6,065 nucleotides of DNA from Oscillospiraceae bacterium (lineage in GTDB: Bacteria; Bacillota; Clostridia; Oscillospirales; Acutalibacteraceae): the NCBI GenBank assembly GCA_902774165.1, contig CACYHJ010000342.1, forward strand, positions 1 to 6,065, in the 5' to 3' direction. The position numbers and the translations under genes were made by a program. Below the pieces are notes generated by a model. The model did no database searches. It was given only the letters and a program-made list of their open reading frames with translations, and was not told the DNA's origin. Shown one piece after another: positions 1 to 5,426 of the stretch; position 1 is the first letter of the stretch; each line of letters begins with the position of its first letter.

Positions 1-380
1 ACCACGTACTGGTGCGCCAGCATGGCGATGGGATCCTTTGCCGGGTCTGTGCCGGGCAGATAATACATGAGGCTCGCGTCGGAGACGACTTCTCTGGTGA
101 ACGCCTTGTGGATCAGCGGATACCGTTCCTCCAGAAGCGCGTGGAACCGGTCAAACTGCGTCCAGTCCACCTTGTCGTGATCCCGGTTCGAGATCGTGGG
201 GATGCGGATCGCGTCGGAAAGGTTCTTTTTGTAGCGGTCCAGATCCACGCGCTCCTCCGGCAGGACGACGGGATCCTGCTTTTCCGGCTTGAGCGCCGCC
301 GCCTTCGCGATGTTGACGCCGAGACCTGCGACCGCTGCGCCCGCCGCGGCGGACAGGGCGATTTTTGCTGTTTTTTTCAC
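1..380 (-). CDS. M20-family metallopeptidase, N-terminal part (cut by window edge)
   Basis: Only the first 126 codons are present; the gene continues beyond position 1. The start is GTG at 380-378, chosen because AAAGGAG (388-394) lies 7 nt upstream and the next residues are a basic VKKTAK followed by an Ala/Gly-rich hydrophobic stretch (about residues 7-28). That stretch could be a signal sequence or membrane anchor, as is common in PM20D1-like M20 enzymes. Residues 57-62 (IRIPTI) and the 'WTQFDRFHALLEERYP' segment match the N-terminal region of M20/M25/M40 peptidases. The first zinc-ligand motif is reached at the edge as MLAHQYVV, with His123. The family is known for zinc-dependent cleavage of peptides or N-acyl amino acids; the substrate here cannot be told. 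The residue two after the His is Tyr125 instead of the usual Asp (see findings). The gene starts 34 nt after the GH38 stop codon, so it is probably the third gene of the leftward operon. Confidence 0.82.
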   Translation of the reverse strand, partial: MKKTAKIALSAAAGAAVAGLGVNIAKAAALKPEKQDPVVLPEERVDLDRYKKNLSDAIRIPTISNRDHDKVDWTQFDRFHALLEERYPLIHKAFTREVVSDASLMYYLPGTDPAKDPIAMLAHQYV

Positions 381-414
381 GGTGATTCTCCTTTGATCTG
401 TCTGTTGAACACGA

Positions 415-1689
415 TTATTTATAGGTGTCTTCAAGGAAGTTGACGTCGTATACCTTGCCGTTTTTCTCAATGCGGAAGGTCTTGATCTCATTCGGGCCGA
501 AATCGGTATAAAATGCGCAGGAGAAGAGCCGGCTCATCACGCTGACGCGGGTCGTGCGCAGCCCTTTTGTCTCGTTGAGCCGCAGGATCACCGCGCCGCT
601 GCCGTCCTCGGCGAATTTCAGCGCGTCGGCGGCGACGTTGTCCCTGTCGATGCGGATCATGCTGTCCTTCTGCGGGCTTGCGCCTTTGTGGTAGCCCGCC
701 AGCACCACGTCGGGACGGACGTTGAAGATATTCGCCTCTTTCGCCACGTCGGAACGTGCCGTTTCGCCGGTATGCACGTAAATGCCGTATTCAAACCGGG
801 TCATGCCCTCGTCGGTGAAATTGAAGTCCGCCGCGGGACGGTGGGAATAGTGGTCGGCGAATATCACGTTGCGCAGCGCCATCATGGCGATTCTCGTGCC
901 CTCGCAGTCGTAGCTGTATCTGCCGTTGTTGATGATCGCCAGGCCGCGCCGTTCTCCGTTGACCGAGACGTTGACGGCGCCCCACTTCTGCGCGGGCTCC
1001 TCGCAGCCGTCGGCCGTTTTCTCGATGAAGCCGCCCTGCATATCATAGACGGCTTTCGGATCCTCGCCGCCCAGATCGAAGCGGATTTTCACGTCTCTGA
1101 ACTTTTCCTGCCAGAGCGCTTTTGCCTTGACGCGCAGCGTCTTCTGTCCGGCGCCCAGAATATAGTCGCAGGAGAGATAAGATTTTTCATGGGTATATTT
1201 TATGCGCATCACGGCGCGGGCGCCGGTGGATTCGACGACGTTGGCTTCTGCGCATTCCATATCGCACAGATCATTCTGGAACCGGAAGACTCCGTGCGCC
1301 CAGGTGTCGGTCCCTTCATCTTCAAGCACGGCGGGCACGCCCAGCTTTTTCCCGTTCGCGAAGTCGATGCCGGATTCTTTTTCGACCAGGCGGACGATCG
1401 CGCCGGAGCTGCGGTCGAATACCACGCGCAGATACTCGTTCTCGATCCAGTCTTCTCCTGCACGGATCGGCGACGCCGCTTTTTCTTTCCCGTCGTCTTC
1501 GTAGCCGAGCCAGTAGGTGTTGTAGCCGAAGGCGGGAAGCCGGGCAAGGATCACCGCGTCTTTATGGCTGTCGTTGGAGCGGGAGGAGCGCACGTTGGCG
1601 AATACGACGGGATTGCCGTCCTTGTCGTAAACACGCTCCGCATGGCCCCGGACGCGCACGGGAACCGTGATATGCGGGGCTCCGACACC
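415..1689 (-). CDS. GH38 alpha-mannosidase, C-terminal beta-sandwich fragment
   Basis: This is the continuation of the mannosidase in the -1 frame, about 424 aa, ending at TAA (417-415). The frame stays open upstream to 1860, but recognisable GH38 sequence begins only near 1689-1660 with the 'TVPVRVRGHAERVYDKDG' segment. Next comes 'ARLPAFGYNTYWL', then 'IENEYLRVVFDRSSGAI', typical of the large C-terminal beta-sandwich (Glyco_hydro_38C). The 'EDEGTDTWAHGVFRF' segment corresponds to the D-x-x-DTWGHG-like motif of bacterial members. The end carries the usual 'LRLNETKG' and 'FGPNEIKTFRIE' segments of the last sandwich strands. No ribosome binding site was found near a plausible internal start, so I infer this is not an independent gene. 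The M20 gene starts 34 nt downstream. Confidence 0.78.
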   Translation of the reverse strand, partial: GVGAPHITVPVRVRGHAERVYDKDGNPVVFANVRSSRSNDSHKDAVILARLPAFGYNTYWLGYEDDGKEKAASPIRAGEDWIENEYLRVVFDRSSGAIVRLVEKESGIDFANGKKLGVPAVLEDEGTDTWAHGVFRFQNDLCDMECAEANVVESTGARAVMRIKYTHEKSYLSCDYILGAGQKTLRVKAKALWQEKFRDVKIRFDLGGEDPKAVYDMQGGFIEKTADGCEEPAQKWGAVNVSVNGERRGLAIINNGRYSYDCEGTRIAMMALRNVIFADHYSHRPAADFNFTDEGMTRFEYGIYVHTGETARSDVAKEANIFNVRPDVVLAGYHKGASPQKDSMIRIDRDNVAADALKFAEDGSGAVILRLNETKGLRTTRVSVMSRLFSCAFYTDFGPNEIKTFRIEKNGKVYDVNFLEDTYK

Positions 1690-2834
1690 CCGTCGATCCA
1701 GGTGTCGATCTCCGAGGACAGACGCAGCAGCGCGTTCGTCTTCTTTTCCGCGGCGACGGTTTCGGCGTAGCCGAGAAAATCCGCGGTGTCGGTATAGGAC
1801 TCCATGACGGAGCATCCGCCGAGAATGTCGTGGAACTGGCAGAACGCCAGCTTCTGCCACGCTTTTTCATAATCCGAAGAAGAGGGTTCGACGTTGAACT
1901 TCTTCGCCGAGATCGTGTCCCAGACCTCGGAGGCGTAGAGATCGTTCTCCGCGCGGCGGTTGCCGGCCTTGATCAGGGACGTGGCGGAGTAGCAGCCGCT
2001 GGCGTGGTGCTGCATGTCGCCCTTCCAGACGGGGTAGTCCGCCATGGTCCGCAGCATTTCCGTAAAATACGCGTCGGGGGAGGAGAATCTGAGATCCTCC
2101 TGCGGCGCGGTTTCCGCCTTGTTGGTCAGGTATTCGATATCGGCTTTGGTCGGCCCGCCGCCGTGGTTGCCGACGCCGTAGAACATCATCATGCCGTGGT
2201 CGGCTTTCGCCGCCATATCCCGCAGCTGAGCAAGCCTGTTCCTGAGATTTTCGCTGCCGTGGCAGGTGTAGCTCTCCGGGATCCGGAAGGTGAGCACCCG
2301 CGAGCCGTCGCTGCTCTCCCACCAGAAAAGCCCCTCGGGCATCCCGGGGTTTTCGTTCTTGTCCGGGCGCATCATGACGTACTGGACCATGCCGCCCTTT
2401 TTCAGCAGCTGCGGCAGCATGCCGTTATGTCCGAACGAGTCCACGTTATAGCCGGTTTTGCACAGAACGCCGAAATTCTCATAATAGAATTTCTGGGAGT
2501 ATAGCATCTGCCGCGCAAAGCTCTCAAGGGAGGGCATGTTGCAGTCCAGCTGTACCCACATGCCGCCGACGGGGACCCAGCGTCCGGCGCGGACCGCCTC
2601 TCGGATCTGCGCAAACAGCTTGGGATCGATCTCCTTGACCCATTTGTAATAGGCGGCGGAGGAACAGGTGAATACAAAGTCCTTGTATTCTACAAAGTCC
2701 TTGTATTCCTCGATCCGGTCCAGCGCGGAGCGGAAGGTCTGCAGCACCTCGGCGCAGCCCTCCGGCCAGCGCCAGAGCCATACCGGGTCGAGATGGGCGG
2801 ATCCGATCAGGTGAATATTCTTTTGATTGCTCAT
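1551..2834 (-). CDS. GH38 alpha-mannosidase, catalytic N-terminal fragment
   Basis: The start is ATG at 2834, with GGGAGAG about 8 nt upstream. Family members hydrolyse alpha-mannosidic bonds with retention, using zinc. The sequence shows the family signature HLDPVWLWRWPEG at residues 14-26, in which His14 and Asp16 are the expected zinc ligands. YNVDSFGHNGMLPQLL at 129-144 carries the expected nucleophile Asp132. GVGNHGGGPT lies at 220-229, HHASGCYS at 276-283, and QFHDIL at 333-338, with His335 as the likely further zinc ligand and Asp336. There is no signal peptide, so a cytoplasmic enzyme is inferred. Residues 44-55 contain a repeated EYKDFV hexapeptide from an exact 18-bp duplication. 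Sensible homology ends around residue 382 (IDTWIDGV); the last ~45 residues are out-of-frame and end at a stop at 1551. All catalytic residues are upstream of the break, but GH38 enzymes generally need the C-terminal domain to fold, so the fragment alone is probably inactive. Confidence 0.85.
   Translation of the reverse strand: MSNQKNIHLIGSAHLDPVWLWRWPEGCAEVLQTFRSALDRIEEYKDFVEYKDFVFTCSSAAYYKWVKEIDPKLFAQIREAVRAGRWVPVGGMWVQLDCNMPSLESFARQMLYSQKFYYENFGVLCKTGYNVDSFGHNGMLPQLLKKGGMVQYVMMRPDKNENPGMPEGLFWWESSDGSRVLTFRIPESYTCHGSENLRNRLAQLRDMAAKADHGMMMFYGVGNHGGGPTKADIEYLTNKAETAPQEDLRFSSPDAYFTEMLRTMADYPVWKGDMQHHASGCYSATSLIKAGNRRAENDLYASEVWDTISAKKFNVEPSSSDYEKAWQKLAFCQFHDILGGCSVMESYTDTADFLGYAETVAAEKKTNALLRLSSEIDTWIDGVSEPRISRFPCASGAMRSVFTTRTAIPSYSPTCAPPAPTTAIKTR
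1675..1692. repeat. 5-bp perfect hairpin at the GH38 frameshift site
   Basis: CGGGG (1675-1679) and CCCCG (1688-1692) can pair around an 8-nt loop, exactly where the mannosidase reading frame changes. A GC-rich hairpin could favour deletion by polymerase slippage or a sequencing/assembly error; this is inference from position only. Confidence 0.5.
2673..2708. repeat. Exact 18-bp tandem duplication inside GH38
   Basis: The unit TACAAAGTCCTTGTATTC occurs twice head to tail (2673-2690 and 2691-2708), and flanking bases do not extend the match. On the coding strand it adds six residues, so EYKDFV appears twice (residues 44-49 and 50-55 of the mannosidase). Related enzymes as I recall them have a single E-Y-x-D-F-x-F-T-C-S-S-A here, so one copy looks like a recent in-frame insertion. 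Confidence 0.9.
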
Positions 2835-2849
2835 AATTCTCTCTCCCGT

Positions 2850-4628
2850 TTATTCGATAATTCCGAAATATTTTCCGAACCAGTACGCAAAGGTGTAGGG
2901 ATAGCAGCTCTCCAGATAATTGCCGCCCTCAGACATCGGCTCATAGCGGTAGGGATTTCTGTCGTATTTCGTGATCGCGGTCTCGTCCGGCTCCAGAAGC
3001 CAGTCGGTGGAGGTGTATCCGCCCAGTCCGATCCGCACGGGCACGTCAGCCCGGTCGAGCCGGACCTGAGAGGCGAGACGGCTGACGGGCATGCGGTAAA
3101 ACCACTCCGCGATTCCGTCCATGTCGTCCGGATAATCCGGGTCTGCCATCATGCACAGAAAACGGTAGCCGGGGTTGTGCTCCCGCAGCAGGGAATGGTC
3201 CCAGCTGCGCAGGCCGCGGATGTATTTCGCCTTCTGCTCCGGGTCCGTCTCCAGGGTGATCAGCCCGTAGAACGCGACCACCGCCAGCATATTGTCGCCG
3301 TACATCATTTCCTCGTCGCAGTCTGCGCCCATGGCGTAGGACGCGTGGGTGAAGCGGTCAAGATGCTTCTCCGGCAGCTCGTCGTAATGGTATTTCGCGA
3401 TCAGCTGTCTGCGGCAGAGCGTCCATTTTTCGCGTTTCCCGCAGATATGCTCCGCCACGTTCAGATACATCAGGATCTGCGCGGAATTCAGGCACGCGTC
3501 CGCCCAGCCGACTTCGGTGTTGAAGTACTCCGGATCCCAGCGGCCCCAGGTGGTGGGCTTGCCGTCCATTTCGCGAACGACAAGGCCGTTGTCGATGATA
3601 TGGTTGAGCAGATTTTCGCAAGAGGAAACCACTAAAGTGCGCAGCTCGTCGTCGCCCACGCACAGATGGTCGAACATGAACAGCATATTCAGAAAATGCA
3701 GGGTGACCTCGTCGCTGGAGGTGTCGCCCTTGTAGATCACGTCGTCGTCATTATAGCCCGGGTCCCGGTATTGCCTTGCAAGACGGTCCGGCACCGGCGC
3801 GTCGCATCTGACTTTTTTCCCGACAATCCCGCGCTCCCGCGCGTCCCGGGTGTCGAGACAGACGGCGAAGCCGTCGGCGCGTTTCTGATAGAACAGCCCG
3901 TCGTCCGGGATCCTTTCGCTGGCGACGGCGTAGGTCCGCGCCGGGAATCCGTCGCCCCGGCCGGAGACGTTCAGCGTCAGCAGGCAGGCTTCCGCCGCCC
4001 TGAGCGCGCAGGCCTTCACGTCCTGCGTGCGGGCCGCGGCCTCGCCGAGCTTTCTTTTTAAATAAGCGTAATGCAGAATCTCCCCGACGGCAAAGGCGGC
4101 GGTAAAGCCCCCGTCGTTGTCCGAAAGGGTGTCGCCGCGCACGGAATCAAGATCCCGCAGCTCCCGCAGCGACTGGTTGGAGACCAGACCTCTGCGGTCG
4201 ACGTACCGCAGGGATTCCTGCGTCAGAAGCTCCGCCTTGTGCTCGCAGGAGATCTCGCGCATTTCGATTCGGGAAACGCCGGTCTTGCACAGCGCCCAAA
4301 GGGTATTGCCCTCGGCGTAAAGCGCCCGGACGGCGTCGTCGGCAAGCCAGCGGTCCGAACAGAAATACATGATCCGGTCCTGCGCGCGCTCCGCGTTCAG
4401 GTCGACGCGGGCAAGGCCGCCCTCCGCGCCGAGCCAGCGGGCGCCGTCTTCGGTGTACGCCTCGCAGGTGTACGCCGCGGCGGGCGAGGGCAGCGGATAA
4501 GGAAAGTCCGTAAGATCCGGGACGGTGTCCGGGTTGTAATAAAGCGCGTCTGGGATCTCCGACGAATAAAGCGGGAATATCTTCACAAAACGACATTGAT
4601 GGTCAGCCAATCGGTAAGGTTTTCTCAT
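2850..4628 (-). CDS. Uncharacterised protein: propeller-like N-terminus plus putative (alpha/alpha)-barrel glycosidase-like domain
   Basis: A 592-aa protein. The start is ATG at 4628, with GGAG 7 nt upstream; the longer in-frame ATG at 4688 lies upstream of the -10 box and cannot be in the transcript. No signal peptide or membrane segment is visible, so it is probably cytoplasmic. Residues 61-76 (DGARWLGAEGGLARVD) and 107-123 (GNTLWALCKTGVSRIEM) resemble two-component-regulator propeller (Reg_prop) strands. The rest is helix-rich with repeated motifs of the six-hairpin glycosidase type: LSDNDGGFTAAFAVGEILHY (168-187), DGFPARTY (226-233), GDTSSDE (301-307), DGKPTTWGRWDPEYFN (355-370) and LNSAQIL (380-386), ending in PYTFAYWFGKYFG. 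The acidic residues in SDND and DTSSDE are candidate catalytic groups (inference). It is the first gene of the operon, 15 nt before the GH38 mannosidase, which supports a carbohydrate role. I cannot name a characterised family or substrate. Confidence 0.75.
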   Translation of the reverse strand: MRKPYRLADHQCRFVKIFPLYSSEIPDALYYNPDTVPDLTDFPYPLPSPAAAYTCEAYTEDGARWLGAEGGLARVDLNAERAQDRIMYFCSDRWLADDAVRALYAEGNTLWALCKTGVSRIEMREISCEHKAELLTQESLRYVDRRGLVSNQSLRELRDLDSVRGDTLSDNDGGFTAAFAVGEILHYAYLKRKLGEAAARTQDVKACALRAAEACLLTLNVSGRGDGFPARTYAVASERIPDDGLFYQKRADGFAVCLDTRDARERGIVGKKVRCDAPVPDRLARQYRDPGYNDDDVIYKGDTSSDEVTLHFLNMLFMFDHLCVGDDELRTLVVSSCENLLNHIIDNGLVVREMDGKPTTWGRWDPEYFNTEVGWADACLNSAQILMYLNVAEHICGKREKWTLCRRQLIAKYHYDELPEKHLDRFTHASYAMGADCDEEMMYGDNMLAVVAFYGLITLETDPEQKAKYIRGLRSWDHSLLREHNPGYRFLCMMADPDYPDDMDGIAEWFYRMPVSRLASQVRLDRADVPVRIGLGGYTSTDWLLEPDETAITKYDRNPYRYEPMSEGGNYLESCYPYTFAYWFGKYFGIIE

Positions 4629-4654
4629 TCTCTTTCTCCGTCCTGCTTGAATTT

Positions 4655-4667
4655 CCCCGAAACGGGG
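4655..4667 (-). promoter_or_regulatory. Hairpin/palindrome in the operon leader
   Basis: CCCCG-TTT-CGGGG (minus-strand reading) forms a 5-bp perfect stem just after the predicted transcription start and about 27 nt before the start codon of the 592-aa gene. Read on the plus strand, 4660-4670 is AAACGGGGTTT, whose AAAC/GTTT arms recall the dyad in the divergent TetR promoter, although the spacing differs. It could be an operator or a leader stem; there is no U-tract, so it is not a terminator. Confidence 0.4.
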
Positions 4668-4679
4668 TTTAATATTAAT

Positions 4680-4708
4680 ATTATACATAAATTTTTAACA
4701 AATTGCAA
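4680..4708 (-). promoter_or_regulatory. Sigma-70-type promoter of the leftward operon
   Basis: On the minus strand, TTGCAA (4708-4703) and TATAAT (4685-4680) are separated by 17 bp. Transcription would start near 4673, giving a leader of about 45 nt before the ATG at 4628. The surrounding DNA is strongly AT-rich, in contrast to the coding regions. It is the only good promoter seen for the three minus-strand genes. Confidence 0.75.
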
Positions 4709-4731
4709 TATAATTCAGAAGATAAAACAAA

Positions 4732-4753
4732 ATAAAAGATACATAAAAGATAC
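4732..4753. repeat. 11-bp tandem repeat ATAAAAGATAC x2
   Basis: Two exact copies of ATAAAAGATAC (4732-4742 and 4743-4753), about one helical turn apart, lie between the two divergent promoters, roughly 60-80 bp upstream of the leftward transcription start. They could be activator sites or simply A-rich upstream-element DNA; position is the only evidence. Confidence 0.45.
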
Positions 4754-4762
4754 AAAAACACC

Positions 4763-4777
4763 GGCGGTCCCTCCGCC
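4763..4777. other. GC-rich hairpin between the divergent promoters
   Basis: GGCGG (4763-4767) and CCGCC (4773-4777) can pair around a 5-nt loop. Read on the minus strand it is followed within 4-5 nt by TTTTT, which looks like a weak intrinsic terminator pointing left. No gene reads into it in that direction, so a terminator role is doubtful; it might limit antisense transcription into the operon promoter. Confidence 0.3.
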
Positions 4778-4794
4778 TGACGGGGTGGCAAAGG

Positions 4795-4823
4795 TTGACA
4801 AACGGTCTGTTTTTCGATATAAT
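4795..4823 (+). promoter_or_regulatory. Consensus sigma-70 promoter of the TetR gene
   Basis: TTGACA (4795-4800) and TATAAT (4818-4823) are both perfect consensus hexamers with the ideal 17-bp spacing. Transcription would start near 4830, leaving a leader of about 30 nt before the ATG at 4861. Such a strong core promoter in front of a regulator gene normally implies that it is repressed, here probably by its own product. Confidence 0.88.
4800..4812. promoter_or_regulatory. Candidate TetR operator in the promoter spacer
   Basis: AAACGGTCTGTTT is an imperfect dyad around a central T: 10 of the 12 arm positions are symmetric. It starts at the last base of the -35 box and fills most of the spacer toward the -10 box, where a bound TetR-family dimer would block RNA polymerase. 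TetR proteins usually bind such dyads in their own promoters; binding here is inferred. Confidence 0.5.
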
Positions 4824-4860
4824 GAAGAACGTCATTGATGATCGAACAGGTGGTGAAACA

Positions 4861-5424
4861 ATGGAGGACAGGCGCGTCCGCAGAACCCGGAAAAGCATCT
4901 ATACCGCCCTGGCGTCGCTGCTGACGGAAAAAGAAGTTCACCAGATCAAGGTCAAGGAGCTTTGCGAACGGGCGGATATCAACAAAAGCACGTTTTATCT
5001 GCATTTCCTTGATATCTACGACTGTAAGGAAAAATGGCAGGAGGAGATTTTTGAGGAGATGATCGCCTCCGCCGGAGATATGAATATCGCGAAAATCATC
5101 GCCGACCCGGCGGACAGTGTGAAGTCCGTCGTCGCTTTCTTCAATAAGGATATTGTTTTTTATAAAAAACTGCTGGCGTCTCCCTTTGCGGCGGAATTCT
5201 GCATGAACCTGAAGGTCAAGCTGGGCGAGGCGATTCTGAGGGACAATCGGGAGGGCTTCGACCAGGTTTCCGCCTCTATGATCACGTTTATCATCTGCGG
5301 GGTGATCGACGCCTGCGTGCTCGACCTGACCTATTATAAAAGCGAGGACATCACTGCCTCGCTTGATATGATCCAGCAGGGGATCGCAAACCTTGTGAAC
5401 TGGTGGAACGCCAACCGCGCCTGA
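4861..5424 (+). CDS. TetR/AcrR-family transcriptional regulator
   Basis: A 187-aa protein, a usual length for the family. Residues 1-55 form the N-terminal DNA-binding domain: RRTRKSIYTALASLL (helix 1), then a helix-turn-helix at about 28-48 (QIKVKELCERADINKSTFYL), followed by HFLDIYDCKEK. The KSTFYLHF recognition segment is highly typical of TetR proteins. The C-terminal helical part (about 70-187) should bind a ligand and dimerise; its layout resembles the TetR_C_8/DhaS-like group, so the ligand cannot be predicted. The start is ATG at 4861, with AGGTGG 8 nt upstream; the upstream in-frame TTG (4795) and ATG (4822) are part of the -35 and -10 boxes and are excluded. It is divergent from the glycosidase operon and likely autoregulates through the dyad in its promoter; control of the operon is plausible but not shown. 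Confidence 0.92.
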   Translation: MEDRRVRRTRKSIYTALASLLTEKEVHQIKVKELCERADINKSTFYLHFLDIYDCKEKWQEEIFEEMIASAGDMNIAKIIADPADSVKSVVAFFNKDIVFYKKLLASPFAAEFCMNLKVKLGEAILRDNREGFDQVSASMITFIICGVIDACVLDLTYYKSEDITASLDMIQQGIANLVNWWNANRA

Positions 5425-5426
5425 GG

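Larger units (their letters stand above)
415..2834 (-). pseudogene. GH38 alpha-mannosidase gene, frameshifted (whole extent)
   Basis: Two consecutive reading frames on the minus strand together make one GH38 alpha-mannosidase of roughly 806 aa: a catalytic N-terminal half (2834 to about 1690) and a beta-sandwich C-terminal half (about 1689 to 415). The downstream frame is offset by -1 relative to the upstream one, so the sequence has lost 1 base (or 3n+1 bases) near 1665-1700. Neither frame encodes the V-x-N-P strand that normally opens the C-terminal sandwich, which favours a deletion larger than one base. The gene is second in the leftward operon, 15 nt after the 592-aa gene. It may be a genuine pseudogene or an assembly error; the two halves are otherwise well preserved, with no other stop codons. 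Confidence 0.8.

Noticed and set aside
1660..1700. Programmed -1 ribosomal frameshift in GH38
   Set aside because: No X-XXY-YYZ slippery heptamer is present in the zero frame near the switch, and residues expected at the junction are missing from both frames, so a deletion or error fits better.
688..1770. Long plus-strand open frame (360 codons) opposite the mannosidase
   Set aside because: It is antisense to well-recognised GH38 sequence, its translation resembles no known protein, and long antisense open frames are expected in GC-rich coding DNA.
1830..2504. Plus-strand open frame opposite the GH38 catalytic domain
   Set aside because: Shadow of the real gene; no ribosome binding site and no recognisable domain.
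2793..4061. Two plus-strand open frames opposite the 592-aa gene (2793-3635 and 3666-4061)
   Set aside because: Antisense shadows with compositionally biased translations and no plausible start signals.
4629..4688. 20-residue N-terminal extension of the 592-aa protein from ATG at 4688
   Set aside because: That ATG lies upstream of the predicted -10 box, lacks a ribosome binding site, and the extension resembles nothing.
4795..4860. Longer TetR protein starting at TTG 4795 or ATG 4822
   Set aside because: Those codons belong to the -35 and -10 hexamers; the ATG at 4861 has a good ribosome binding site and gives a normal TetR N-terminus.
4681..5004. Minus-strand open frame spanning the intergenic region and the start of the TetR gene
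   Set aside because: It crosses both promoters and runs antisense to the TetR DNA-binding domain; the translation is low-complexity with no start signal.
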